Notes: generated from the sequence alone by a model not told the origin. 64,000 nucleotides of DNA from Pachypanchax playfairii (GCA_006937955.1 SSNP01000005.1:7611198-7675197); one strand, 5' to 3'; positions 1 to 13,206 are shown, counted from the stretch's first letter. Numbers and translations are program-made.

Positions 1-320
1 AACAACGCGCAGAGAACGCTTTTGCAAGAAGAAAGAAAAACAAAACCAAGAAAATGTGAGGTGAGTATTATTATCATCTTTGCGCTCCTAAGGGTGGCGT
101 TGCTAACAACAGCAAGGGCTTCATGCTTGTATTTATGTACGTGAGTGTGAGTGCCGTAAAGCAGGTTTGTTCTCGCGAGATTAGTCGGGTCCGATCCACT
201 GAAAGTTGCAAGTGCTGCTTTCAGGACACAGACCCAGGAGGGAGGGGAGGGACCCACGAATCACCCCGCCAAGTCCTTGTTTACCCCCACAGGGACTCTA
301 GAAAACATTTATTGAGGTGA
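1..320 (+). promoter_or_regulatory. CpG-rich edge, possible promoter / first exon end
   Basis: About 13 CpG dinucleotides occur in the first 300 bases, far denser than the CpG-poor remainder. A consensus splice donor (GAG|GTGAGT) lies at the 60/61 boundary, so bases 1-60 could be the end of an exon on the plus strand. A perfect palindrome TCTCGCGAGA sits at 171-180; this decamer is known from CpG-island promoters in vertebrates. From about 230 to 300 the sequence is G/C-rich. Together these suggest the right-hand edge of a CpG-island promoter with an exon-intron boundary, the transcribed gene starting outside the window. No coding frame can be assigned: the only frame-like stretch (123-320) has no recognisable protein. 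The exon call is inference; the motifs are seen directly. Confidence 0.3.
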
Positions 321-3300
321 AAAAACTTACTTAGTTCTGCTTTAAATTATTGATCTCTCTGAGTAGCTGAACTGGACTAAAGTTAACTAACTGTTACTGT
401 CTGTGACTGTCTTGCACACAGCTCAGATTTGAGCTAAATTGAAATTATCAGACTTGTCCCGGTAGGTTTGCTGTCTCAAAACACCATGGACATGGAACCT
501 GAATTACCTTTCCAACATGAATGAACATAAAGACATGTTAAATCAAACTGTCAACATACCAATGTAAAAGCTATGCATATTTTAAAGGGGTGTACAGAAG
601 AAATGAAGGTTGATTTTAGCTTTTCCATGAACACTTGTAGAAGAAGCTGAAGCAGGTTGCTGTCGGCCTGAACCCCCTGATAAGTATTCCCAGTTGATTT
701 AAAAGGGTAAACAATCAAGTCTGGATGTGCACCTAAGTGGGTACTAAACAGCTGGAAATAGCTTTTGTTTGTGGCTTTATCCCACAGGGGGAGGAAAAGT
801 TTGCTGCTGTTAGTGTTGCTGACAGTAAGACAGCTGAGTAGGAGAGATGCGAGATGCCTCCCTGTAGAGCCAAAAATGCCCTTTGCCTTCTGTATATTGC
901 ACCATTGTAGTAATGTCTAAGCAATGTATTACTGTTTCAAGGTCTTGTTGAAGATCATATTGGTCAGTTCATAATTTGTATATTTATTGTTTTCTGTATG
1001 CATACTTTATTGAAAGACACATGGGGCTGGAAATAATGTCAGCAGTCACTGGACTTTAATCAGGACACATCACTGACAGTTTGGTAGTTTACCATAATGT
1101 TAACACAGAGAAAAAACAAACAACTATTCCATTCCATTTCATCAATTAGGAATCATCAACTTACAAAACATACCCAGACTGTAGAGGGAAGCTTGAAAAA
1201 ACAAACCAAAAACAGGCAAACACGGACAAATAATGCATCAGTTGTATTTTGGTTGCTTTAATAGCTAAATTTTAACCTGGCATGTAGCCACTTCCTACCA
1301 GTTTAGGGGTTATGATAGAAAATAATGTGATTGGCTGTTCTGACATGATGCATTCGCTGCCAGGGTTAAATGGTTGTCACTCCTTAGTGAAACTTTTTTT
1401 TTTCTTTTTACACTCTGTTTAGGCTTTGGGACTTTGATTGCAGCCTTCAATGGTTTTTGATATCATAAGGATTGTTCTCAGTCAAGTAAAGGGTGTGTTG
1501 TTTCATAACACCTTTTCCCCAATTTTCTGTTACATTGTAATACATTTCTTAGAAAAAGCTGCAAAAACATTTCTAACTTACAAATAGTTTTGCCAAATTG
1601 GATGCCACTGCACCTCCAAATGAACAGAAATGCATAAAAGGGGCATTTTTTTTTCTTATTCCCATTGCTGATTACATATCTTTCATGTAAGTTCTTGTTC
1701 AAAAATAACAGATGGAAATGTAAAGACATCCTGGACTTTAGGAAAAATGGAGTACAGTTTTTTTTACCCAGTGTCAGTTTTACAGTTGCAAAAAATAAGA
1801 TCTCTATTATTTTTTTTCTTTCAATTATTTTGCATGTTATGCCTTCTTTAGAGATGGGATGCGGTTGTAAACTACACAATAGGAACCCAGATTCACCTGG
1901 TCTCATGGTAATTCAGGCTGTTTTCCATTTTGTTGAGCAAGCTGAAATGTACAAAAACAGTCTAAAAAGATGCATTTTTCTTTCTCTTTTTTCATCTTAA
2001 TTGCTTCAGTGTGAAAGAAGGAGGTCACCAATGAAGCACTGACAATTCAGCAGTTGGTTTCTAAGAAAAAAAAAAGTCACTTATGCCTCATAATTATGAT
2101 CATGGTAAATATTTCAGAGTAGTTACCTAAATCCATTACACAGTTAAATGTCTCCTTATACTTTTGGGTATTTTACAAAAAGGTTTGAGACCTGTGTTTT
2201 TTCAGTCTTATTCATGCTCATCTCAATGTATTTGTAATGATTGCAATAATATTTTTCCCTTTCCCACTCCCACCCCATAGGGGCAGTCCAAAACACTATT
2301 CTGCTTTTAAATTGATCATCATTTGTTTATTCAAAACCCATGGGTCAGTAGCCTCCTACAGTCTAATCTCCTGTTTCTTCCAAGGACAATTTGGAAAATA
2401 TCATGAATAAAAATTATCTTAATAATATTGCAGTGAAAGGACCCCTGGCAACTATGAATACCATTAAAGTCTGATCACAGGCTGTTAGCGTCACATTTAT
2501 ATTGTCAGAGCAACAGTATAGGACCTGCATGAGAATCTCCAGAGGCTGACTGTTTACACTTGATTTGTCTTTAATTATTTTATGCTATTTCACTTTTCTA
2601 TATTGCCCTACCATAGTGTGGGTAACTAGTGTTTTTACAGGTATTTGTCCTAGAAGATATACATGACAGAAATCATATAAAAATACAAATACATAAAAAG
2701 GTCAATGCGTCTTTGAAAGTATTTTTTTTTTCTGTGAGACAAGCTGCATGAAGCAGTCACAGAAATCCGCCTGCCTTCAATACCCTTGACCTAGATGCTG
2801 AAGCTTCACATGGGAGTGGAAAACCAAAAGTGAGAGAAAAATAAGTTTATGTTCAAGCATAGAAAAAGAAAAAAAATATTAGGTGATCAAATATAGTCTT
2901 TTCCTTGAACTGTAGGGTAAGGGGGTGACTGGACTCATAATGTTATCATAAATAACAGAATATTCCAAGGGCTATGTTCTACCCACATAATCGTCACGGT
3001 TCTAAGGCTCATACAAATTACATATACTTTGTCACAACATCTTCATTCTGACATTATGGATATGTACATTTTAACTGGAAGCAAATAATGACAAATCCTT
3101 TGCGTTTACTTGCTTTAAAGGGTTAAATATTCCTGAAACCATTAGTTTAAAATGATTTGTAGTATGTTCTAGTAGGTTTAGGACTTTGTATTTTATATTA
3201 ATTAACTCAACATGCAAAGCACACACAGTTACAAACTCAATAAAAACAAATAAGACTGGATTCACAAATTTTATGTTGTGCCGTTTTGTGTTAATAGTAG

Positions 3301-6300
3301 AAGCTACAACAGTTTTGGCCAATGACATTCATTTGAACACTCCCCCCTTTTGTGTATGTATTACCAAAAAGAAAGTTTCTTTTTTTGTCTTAAAAAATAA
3401 TAATGGATTTGAAACAGACTCATCCTACTTAGAAGGTAAATGCTACTACGTGCCCAAGATGCAAAATACACATTCCTAAACAAAAGGTTAAATCAACTAA
3501 ATTTTCTACATACTTTCCTTCAAAGAAGCCAGAACTCCTTATAATGTTTTGAAGAGGATTTTCTCAATAGTTTTTCAAATTTTCTAACAGTACTTTGAAG
3601 TTTTTCTTTAGACTTCTACTGCTTCCCCTTACTTTTTAGTCATTCTTTATACTTGACCAAAACAGCTTGTTATGCAGTCTAGTATGCTTAAAAAATGATG
3701 GAAAATGGACAAAAGGATGATAAAAGAAAAAGTGTCTTGCCTAAAAAAATATTGACAGCAAATTAATAGTGCCGTACCTAAAACATTATGTCTTAGAGAA
3801 ACAAGAAAAAATACAAAGACCTGAAGCAGTTTCTTCAGTTGATGCCAAATTGTTGTTTTTTTGTGAATTTTTATGTGTCAAAAATGTGTGAGTGTGGTAT
3901 TTGGTAATTATAACAGATTAATCTAAATAACTGTGTACAAATTGTTTCTTAATAGGTGACTGATGCATCAAAGATTTACAATTTAACTTGCCTTTTACTT
4001 TTTGTTTAATGACTTGTGGAAATAACAAACATTTTTAGTATCTGCGCCTTTCTTGGTGTTTTACTCCAAAGATTACAACAACCTAGAAGGCCAGCCCAAA
4101 AAAATGTGTTTTTGGGTAGTGTGCAATTTGACAGCTTTTACAGAAATGTGGGAAAATTACGGGCTATTTCCAGTGTCGTGAAGCCCTGAGGCATCCAGCT
4201 AACCCTTTAGACAGAGACAAACATAGATCCCAATTAACGTCAAGTTGCAGATTGGTGTCTAGTTAAACTGTCTGCATATATTACTTTGTAATTAGTTGCA
4301 TGTAATTGCTTTCAGACATCTAGGATTACACATTGTAATATGCTAACTGTCTGAATTATAAATGTTTTATTTTCTACATTACCCACTAAGCACCACATTT
4401 TGCTCACTTCAACATGATTTCTAGTCTTTTCTCCTTTATTGTTTTAAAAAGGATGGATTTAGGTGGGTGGGCAGTAGGCAGTAGTATGCTGATATTTGAT
4501 CAAGATAAATGATGCCTGCTTTTGCTCTCCACGCCAAGGCCCCTAAGTTTTGTCTTTTCCTTTTTTGTATTTTTTTTTCTCTTTTTATCCAAGCCACTTA
4601 TCATATTTAGAAAGCACAAATGCCCTGCTCAGTAAGATTTTACAAAAAAGGAAGAAGAAATCTGAATGCAGAGTGGATGCTTTTGCACATCAGAGCATCT
4701 TTTCAGTTAGCTGCACAGTATTTTCACACTGAGACCTTGACGCAAGGGCTTGGATCTCATATCTCTAGACCTGGGGACATTCACCCAGACCCACCAAACA
4801 GAGATAGCTGATAATCGGTGCAGTTCTAGGATGAATTTGAAACTGCAAAACCAGTGGGTCCAAATAGAGAATATAAACCAGGTTTTACAGAGAAAGATGA
4901 GTGGTTCTGCACACAGATGGATCCAAGAATGTACAGCCTTCTGCTTTGTGTGTGAACATGACAGCATCTATCAGTGGATAAGTTCCTTTCTGATTTTGTG
5001 ATACAGCTGGTGTGAACATTTCAAAGTTTGGTCACATATAGCGTTAGTGTGACTTGAAGCACATGACATCACTTTCACAAGTTGTGATGAAAGGAGATGG
5101 GCACATGATGTTGCTTTAAAAAGCTTCATTTTTGGCTCATGGGTATCTTGTTCAGACTGTCCTGTGTCAATCTTGCTGTCATGGGAATGAATACCCCAGT
5201 TTTAATTGCTGTCACTCCTCTAAATTTCCACTACCCACAAATACCATCTCTAAAGAAGGTTTCTTTTTTCTCTCTCTTCTGTAAATGGTTATCAAATTAA
5301 GATACGTTTGAGGTGTGGTCATTTTATAAAAAAAAAGACATATTACTTTATGCTGAATAAGCTAAGTGGATTTTGTAAATTAATAGAATGTTAATTTGTT
5401 AGTTGAGAAAGCACATTTTGAGGATTTTATGTCACTGTATCACGGAATTTGCTTTTATTTTGTCGAAAATTAAACTAAGTTTGCCTTAAGCTCTTAAAGA
5501 GAGGTGAGACAGGCTTTCACTCCACCAGCTCAAGTATCTTTGCTCAGTCAGTTTTCACTGGCATTTTGTATAGCCTAAAAAAAATACAGCTCCAATCAGT
5601 TTGTTTCGAAACTTCCCTTCAAGAGCTAATTGATGTTTGAAATGTGAGCCCTGTCTGGTGAAACTTGCAACAGTAAAATATATATTCCACCATCATTTTG
5701 ACACTCAGCTTGATCAGAGAAGCAGTCTAATTGAGTTTGACGCAGATTACTTAGTATATAATAACATCAAAGACATGAGCTTACTCTCATATTGGTGCAT
5801 ATTCTTAAAGAGCTAAGTTGGAAGCAGGATTTCAAACATTTAACTATCAAATTACTGCTCTCCAGTAAGCAAGAGGATGGTGGGTTACAAGTATGCTGGA
5901 TTTATATTCAGAGGCTGAAAGAAAGCCTCAGACAGCTTCATGGAAGATTATATAGAAAATCCAACATAAATTTTGAAGATGATGTTGAAAAATCCAGCAA
6001 CACCATGAGGGTATTTTTCTGAGAAATACAAAGAAAAAGTGAGCAAAAATCTAGGGCAGAAAATTGCAACTTGTGAAACCAAAGACCCGATTTTGATATG
6101 TGTCCACCTGTGAAACTCTCTGCAGCTTTAAATTGTACCTATTTTATAGGTTTTACCTCACAATAAAGAGCCCAAATTTGGAAATGTTAGGTTAAACATT
6201 TTACACATTCAAATAAATATGTTGTATAAATGATTCAATAGACCGCTTGACACAGTGTAATAAAATTACTTCCTCCAAATAGACAAAGCTCAAGAGCTAA

Positions 6301-7049
6301 AAAAAACAACCTATCGAGCAGGAAGTTTGGTTACCAGTTCAGGAATTCCACACTAAATTTTATGTTTGCCACATCCAGAGCTTTCCAATTGGTTGTTTGG
6401 AGACCTATGGTAACAAAGTGACTTGAGATATCAGCAAAAGTACAACATAAGTAAGTAAAATAACAAACAAATAAATAAATAAGGGGGGAATAAAAATGCT
6501 CAGATTCAAACTCAGATCTATAACTCAGATTACACAATAGAACCAACATGGTGATCATGGCAGTATATTTAATACAAATGATATAATCTTTACATTTCAG
6601 TCTAATTTAAAATTACTGTTTAACCTAAAATACATGAAATGGTGTAATAAAAGTAAAAAGAAAATAATCTTTTAAATAAAGATGCATGTGTTTGATGTAA
6701 ACATGGGTAACATACTGAACCCATAAGTGACTTTTTGAGCAGCAGGTTTCAAGTTAAACTGAAAAAAAAAAAAGTGTTCTGTGTTTTGTTTCCAAACTGT
6801 CAGCACTGGTGCCAAAATTAATCAGGTTCCACGACTGTCACATTGAGATGAGACAAACCATGTTTCCCAGGCTTTCTGCCAGTTGCAGTAATACTGCAGG
6901 ATTTGGCAGAACACACAAGTTAAACAATTATTAATATAAAGCAGTGATTGTCATGTCACTGACTGTAAGAGAAGTTGTAAACAGTAACAGAATCAAGAGC
7001 AAAGTCATATAAACATTGTAAAAAGCTTATTATGACCTTGACTTAGACT
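321..7049. other. Non-coding AT-rich DNA, no gene seen
   Basis: I see no exon, RNA gene or recognised transposon here. Open frames such as 1478-1906 (minus, 142 codons) and 4750-5001 have no family resemblance and are rich in homopolymer-coded residues. A sequence-complex patch at about 4080-4260 lacks repeat texture, but nothing more can be said. A short AAAT run lies near 6466-6481. Confidence 0.5.
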
Positions 7050-7072
7050 TGGCCCAGACTCTGTCTGGGCCA
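7050..7072. repeat. Perfect 10-bp inverted repeat (hairpin)
   Basis: The arms TGGCCCAGAC and GTCTGGGCCA are perfect inverse complements separated by TCT. They form a GC-rich 10-bp stem with a 3-base loop in AT-rich surroundings. The stem is too short for a microRNA precursor on its own, and no longer flanking complementarity was noticed. Its function, if any, is unknown. Confidence 0.6.
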
Positions 7073-7607
7073 TTGCATTCACCTTCTGTAATACAGGTTA
7101 TAGTTAATGTTGCAACAAGTATAAATCCAGTGTGTGCAAACACACCTTTTTTTACACTTATTGTAAATCACATAAAGTAAATAAGGCAGCAAAGTGTCTC
7201 AAAGTGTCTAGCTCTAACCAAAACTTTTAGAAATATTGTAAATGAGCATTATCATGACATGTGATGTTAATCTGGTTAAAGAGCAAGACCTGTATGTGTC
7301 ATGACATATTCTGATGTGGTGTTAAACATCATACTGTTGTAACATAGAAGCCTTAGCAGCAGTAGTGTTTGATCACCGGTCCTGTAATGTGTCAACGTTT
7401 CCTCAGGTCGAAACTTGTGTTACCATCACTCTTAACAACCAAGTCTAAAACTTTTCATCAGCTGAATCATTTTTTAAAGTAGCAATTCGCAGCTGGAGTT
7501 TTCTTTCTGGATGTTTCTGAACTGATTATGGCATTAGGTAGAGTGTTTAATTTTAATTTTCTATTGACTGTATTCAAGAAACTATCTAACAAAACTATTA
7601 CACAGTA
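7073..7607. other. Non-coding, nothing recognised
   Basis: Unremarkable AT-rich sequence without coding or repeat signatures that I can name. Confidence 0.45.
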
Positions 7608-7672
7608 ATTGGTAAATGGTAAATATCCTGTTTTTGTATAGAGCTTTTCTAGTCTTACTGAGCACTAATTGT
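7608..7672 (-). mobile_element. SINE 3' tail fragment, minus strand
   Basis: Read on the minus strand this contains AGACTAGAAAAGC followed by TCTATACAAA and ends in a TTTACC repeat. That matches the recalled 3' tail of a very common fish tRNA-derived SINE, whose consensus ends in an AAAGCGCTATA-type box and CCATTTACC. The 5' tRNA-like head is absent, so this is a 3' fragment. The 37.86 kb SINE has a head of the type that carries this tail in other fish. Confidence 0.5.
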
Positions 7673-9987
7673 AACATCGTCCTTGTTTTTATATTTGAAT
7701 GTGATATATTATTATGCTACTGTATGCTGAGTCTGTTTTACTGGTAATTTTGCTTCGGAGAGCTTTTTTTCAATGACATTTGACCAGAAATTTGGGTTTT
7801 TGTATTTTGAATTGGATGTGATTTTCTATAACTTATATAAATGGTTGATATAACAAACAAACATATAACAAAGCTCTGTAAGGATTATAGGCCTTTAGCT
7901 GAACAAAGCATGTGCTTGTACGACATGGAAATACTTTTAAAATGAATATGAATAAAAGTTGACTTTGACCTCTGACTCCCAATAGTCAGAGAATATTATA
8001 TTGTGGGTAGAAAAAACACTGAGAGAAAGGACCATGTGTAGAGTGCTACTGCCAACATGGGAGGTGCTGTTTGAGAGTATCTGAGTAAATGGCTGAAATA
8101 TTGTAAAATGCTTTGTAAAAACTAAATGAGGTCAAAATAGCACCAATGTTCAAATTACATTTACTTCAGTTTAGTTATTTTCAAAACAAAAATTGTCTTA
8201 AAGTACTACATAAAGAGCAACAAGTCAACTTCTTATGAATTCTTAAATATATATATTTATTCATTATTAAAATGATATTAAATGCATTAAATCTTTTTTT
8301 CACTTTTGTCCTAAATGACCAAATTCTGTGTAAAGATAGAAATGAATGAATTAAATATCTTCATGACATACATGACAGACATTTAATGTGTCAGTATTTA
8401 CTGGATGAAATGTCTGATTTTGTGTCCCGACAGTCCAAAGCAAGTGGACTAATTTTTTCACATTACAAAGAAAGAAAAAAGAAAACACAGACTGGGTATA
8501 CTGAACTAGATACACAGGATAAAATCAGCTCACAACGGCCTTGATGTCTAACTCAGGGATTTAGTGAAAGGAACCAAGGGACAGGATAAGAGAGGCCACT
8601 GACAGCTTGTACCCTTGATGGCCAAATCCCAACCCCTGTTGTCCTTCCAAGTTGGGGAGCATTTCCAGTTGACAGACACTGTGATGTGTATTCACCGTGT
8701 CTGGCACACAGATTGTTGTATCCTTGTAATCCCCTTGGTTCTGCTATTTATATGGCATTGCTATTTTTTATGGTCCAACTTTTAAATATATTTTTTTATT
8801 ATTATTCTGCTTCTTTTGTCCTTCTTGGAACTGCTGTTGAGACACATCTTTAAGGGGATAATTCTCTTTTCCATCCATCTGTGCTTGGGATAGCACTGGT
8901 ATAGATCCTTTTGAAATCACTGTAATGTCCAAAGGACATTCAGAAACTTTGGCTTTGGGTCTGATCCACTTAAACTCATTGATTCTGGGACATTTTGATG
9001 TATTGCAGTTGAAAAAAATACATGTAATTTTTGCAGATACATGTGAAGTTTGACTGTTCCTTCAAATAAAACTATGGAAGAAAGAGTTTATGAATTCACA
9101 GATGAAATTGTATCATTCATGCCTCCAAAAATACCACACTTATGACGTCTTTACTAATGGGTGCTTAAGTCTACTCTGGTGCACAATAATCCTTTTCTAA
9201 CCAACACCAACCACACCAACAGTATATTTCACTTTACTGTTGAGCTGTAAACGACATAATCACTTCCACCAAATCAAATCTCTTCTTCATATAATGAAAG
9301 CAAAGGTAGTTTTATTCTTAGATATCGCAAATTGTGTGCTGTTCAGAATCCTTCTGACTGGGACGTTCAAACTCGGGTGTTATCCACCTGAAAGACAAGT
9401 TGTTGACCTGTTTTCCCATCCACTATGAAGATAAGAACACTTGCGGAGTTAAAATATTAAACAGAAACCCCCCAAAAAAACATTTTTAATGGAATGGCCT
9501 CTTTAATAAAGGCATCCCAAGGCTTATACATATAAGATCAATTTCCAATTCCTAGTTTAAATAAACAAATAAGAAAAGCACAGTGTATAAAAGCAGGTCC
9601 AAAATATTTAGCTTTTTTGTAAATTTTGCAAATGGATTTTTATTTATCTTTGTTGAAGATTAGTGTTTTGTGCTATGAATGTCCTTGTTTTTACATTTTC
9701 ACTAATAGGAGTGAACAAAAACAATAAATCCTCTTTTCCTGTGATCTACACTTTCCACCTGTGATTTTCATGTGACTTCCCTGTTTGCCTAGTTGAGCGG
9801 GGTCATAACATGAGCTAATTTAAATGTATTTTTAATTTCTTACAAAACCGATGTGAACCAGTCAATTTCCAGTTCACTACCTCCTTCTATCCCAGCATGT
9901 TGGGTGTTCAGAAAGGGACGAGTGAAGTTATCTTGTCCATCAAACTGAATTTTCCGGGACACATTTTCAACAAATACTAGCTCTAAG
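7673..9987. other. Non-coding AT-rich DNA, no gene seen
   Basis: No exon or recognised transposon. A short AT run (AATATATATATTT) lies near 8248. The 8560-8760 stretch is slightly more GC-balanced, without an open frame of note. Confidence 0.45.
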
Positions 9988-10741
9988 TGTCATGTTCGAG
10001 GGGTTTTGGCCAGACCCAAAGTGCAGGAATATGCAGGAAGCTCAAGAGGATAAACAAAATGCTGACATGGCATCAAAATGAGTACATGTATAGACGCATG
10101 TGACAGAATGAACACTGGGGAACAAGACAGATGCGCAGACAATGGACAGAGGTGAACCACAGACTTATAAAGCTGAGGAGAGGTGATTACAGAGGGGAAA
10201 CAACAGCTGAGAAGAAGAACGGGGAGGGTGATCAGAATGAATATTGAACATGTGTGAAAAAATACAGGAACAGTCTAAAGGATCATTGCAAATGTAAATT
10301 GGAGAGACAAAAGCACATCAACCCAGAAACTAAACTTAACTAGAGTGAACTCAAGAACAAAAAGTCAATCCATGAAATCAAAGGAAAAAAAACCCTGACT
10401 AAAGGAAAATTAAAGCAACAGTGACAAGACGAAGGAAACATGAAACTCAACACCCCTACAAAATAAAACTACAGGAAGTGCTGTGAAAAACTCACAACGT
10501 GAAACAAAAACCACTCAAAAACTCACAACTCTGACTAACAGATATGTAAAGCCCAGGATAACAGAAAATAAAAAAGATCTACAAAACAAGACAGGAAACC
10601 AAACTCTACCAAAAGAAGCCCCCAGGTGGTATAAAATAAAGTTGCAAAAGCATAATACACAATGTAAAATCACAGAAGAGACCTGGAAAACCCATTCAAG
10701 ACCAAGTAAACACAGAATAACCAAATTCCACAACCCTGACA
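9988..10741. mobile_element. TGTCATG-type non-autonomous TIR-like element
   Basis: The left end begins TGTCATGTTCGAGGGG and is followed by an ACCCAAAGTGCAGGA motif. The right end is an inverse-oriented CCCTGACA. Between them lies the A-rich, CACAG/GAAAC-rich texture with motifs like ACAGAGGTGAACCACAGAC, recalled from abundant dispersed fish repeats. The termini share TGTCA but are otherwise imperfect inverted repeats. The frame at 10483-10755 lies inside the element and is not a gene. Similar elements or fragments occur at 13.4, 34.3 and 46.4 kb. The superfamily is not assigned. Confidence 0.5.
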
Positions 10742-11747
10742 GAAAGCTTTGCTAGAAAAGAACTTAACAAAATACATATTTTTTTTCCATTAAAAAAAGT
10801 ACTGTTATGTCTGTTCTGATCTATTTCAAGGTTTTGTATAATTGTTGATCTTCCATTCAACATTTTAATTGCTAACAACGTCCAATAAAATAATTGAAAG
10901 ATAACAAAAGGAAATTAGAGCTGTTCTTTCAATACAGTGAAGAATCTCATGTTTAGCTGCATCCAAACATGTTAAACTTTCATTTACAATTGATATAAAT
11001 CTAGTTTACTTTGGTTTATGGAAAAATTTTTAATAAAGCTCATCCTGTGGAATCTATTTACCAAGTCACTGATTGAAATAAAATAAAAAAAACATTTTTA
11101 ATGATATCAAAATGTTTAAGTCATTGATAAGCAATTACATAGGTGGTGCATAATGCAGTAGACCTAATTTTGTATTTTGTAATGCAACAATAAATTAGAA
11201 TGAAGTATTACAACTTGATTAGATGAATAGTGTGCTCTAATTTTCTTCAGTCACATAATAAAATTCTGTAGTTCACCTGTAATTGGATCTGTGCTGGTGC
11301 TTTCATTTCCTGTATGTGTTCGCCTTTCTGCTCAGAGCCATGTTCACCTGCCTGTTTGGGTAATAGAGTGAGTGTTTAGCAATTCATTTTTAATGCTGCA
11401 TTGACAATCAAATATTGCATACCCTCAGGGTTGAAATGCAAAAAAGAACTCATGAATAACCAAGAAGAAACTGATCTAATCAGCATGCTGAATTCAACCA
11501 TTTAAAAATTCATTATCAGTTTCTAAAATTATTTCAAAAATGGCCTCCTTATTGTTGTGAACTTGTACAGTGAATGTGACCTATTAAACTTAAAAAAAAA
11601 GCAAAAATCATTTAGTCTTTAGGCTCTGTGTATATTGGGGTGTTTAGATTTGAGTCTCTGCATGCAACAGTGTGCTATGTATGTATATGGTTGTTTATGT
11701 CTATGTGTTTATATATGATTGTTTGTTCGTGTAGGTTGATCGTGTAG
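10742..11747. other. Non-coding AT-rich DNA, no gene seen
   Basis: Low-complexity A/T-rich sequence. No recognised gene, RNA or named repeat; a tract of nine A lies near 11591. Confidence 0.45.
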
Positions 11748-12100
11748 GGTGGCGGCCATAGCCTAATGGGGAAGGAGATCGCCCTTCCATCGGGAAGTCG
11801 GGTGTCAATTCCAAGTCCTGGCAGAGGCTACATTTCGAAGTATCCTTTGGGCAATATTTTGAACCTGCCACTGCCCCGGGACGGCCAAGTCTAATTGGGA
11901 AGGAGGTCGTCTTCTGATTGGGAGACCAGGGTTTGATCCCAGTTCTCAAGAGAGGCTACGTGTTAAATTATCCTTGGGCAAGATACTGAGGCCCACAACT
12001 ACCCCCCAGGCACCATACAAGATGGCTACCCTCTGCTTCTCAGTGATGAGGAAGGATAAAACTCAGAGAACTAATTTCACTAGAGGGATAAACAAAGTTT
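11748..12100 (+). mobile_element. tRNA-derived SINE with two tandem tRNA-like heads
   Basis: The first head has an A-box-like TAGCCTAATGG (11759-11769) and a B-box-like GGTGTCAATTCC (11801-11812). A body follows with CGAAGTATCCTTTGGGCAA. A second head follows at once: CCAAGTCTAATTGGG (about 11884) and GGGTTTGATCCC (11929-11940), then a full body (TATCCTTGGGCAAGATACTGA, CACAACTACCCCCCAGGCACC) and the terminal GAGGGATAAACAAAGT. Internal pol III promoter boxes in tRNA spacing are the hallmark of a tRNA-derived SINE. The double head may be a true dimer or one copy inserted into another. Other copies lie at 20.27 kb and, inverted, at 25.6 kb. Confidence in SINE identity is high; the subfamily name is not assigned. 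Confidence 0.75.
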
Positions 12101-13206
12101 AAATAATTATTGTATTTCAATGTTACCTTTATTATTATGACCAAGTTCTAAATTTTGGTGATAAAAGGGAAAAAAAAAGTCATGTTCATGACGCGTCCTT
12201 GTAAAGTCTTTTATTTTTGCATGTATGATTTCATCATTCTCTGGGTCTGTTGCAGCATTGCTAGAATCACCAGGTTACAGTGTTTCACAGTTTTATCAAT
12301 GGAAACACGAGCTCTGAAATGCTTTTCAATGTCCATGTAAGATGAAAACAAAGAGATGTGTTCCTGCTGATCATCACTTCTGGTTTCAAACTGAGACTCA
12401 CCCAAAACTCATGAAAACATTCATATTTAACTTATGAGTGTCAAACAACACGATCCACACCATGTTTCATTTAATAAAGTTATGATGCTGCTAAATGTTT
12501 TATTGAGGAATGAGTGAGTCAGATACACTTTAAATGTCCATGTCAATGCTAGCAATGGGAGCAAAAATAACAGCAAAAAAAAAGTTTCATATTCACTTTT
12601 GTTTCTTGTGAGGTAAAAACAAATAATGTATCATACCACCAAGCGTTACATTTAGTACTGCAGTAGACTTTAAATCTCACCTGGTAAGAAGACAGACATC
12701 ATGAATCAATGGATGCTGAAACAGCACAAGCAGGAACAACAGCAGCACTCACTTGATAACACAGATACTGAAACCTTATACAGTTACAACTTCACTCCAA
12801 AAGGTCAAAAAAAAAAGATTACATCATGGATTTCTCAATTTACTACAGATGATTTACAATCTTACAGTGTATAGTTAAGGACAGTGACTTTTATGACCAC
12901 ATGCAACAGAAAAGATACCCACAAGACAGTATTTCAAAATAGAACATGTGCTAGATTTGTAGAACACTGAACAAAGCCAACAACAAGAACCATCAAATGC
13001 ATTTCTTCTTCTGCAAGGAGGAACTAAAAATAATCAGATCTTGGTTGGAGGTCTGTGTTTGAAGGTGGCTAACAAATGTCACTAATGACTACTTTTTCCC
13101 TTACAGGACATGTAACACCTTTATTTTTAAAGACATGTTAAAGACATGTTTTGTATAAATGTGAAATGTGGTGTATCAAATAGGTTTTTTTATAAGGTAG
13201 GAATAT
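12101..13206. other. Non-coding, nothing recognised
   Basis: AT-rich sequence without gene or named repeat. A small duplicated AAAGACATGTT unit occurs near 13129-13149. Confidence 0.45.

Noticed and set aside
1478..1906. 142-codon minus-strand open frame
   Set aside because: Runs through homopolymer T/A tracts giving Lys- and Phe-rich stretches; no domain, and an overlapping plus-strand frame is equally open.
7050..7072. MicroRNA precursor
   Set aside because: Stem of only 10 bp with a 3-base loop and no extended complementary flanks.
10483..10755. 90-codon Lys/Thr-rich frame
   Set aside because: Lies within the A-rich interior of a TGTCATG-type element.
11748..11830. Functional tRNA gene
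   Set aside because: A- and B-box spacing is tRNA-like, but the acceptor and anticodon stems do not pair convincingly and a SINE body follows.
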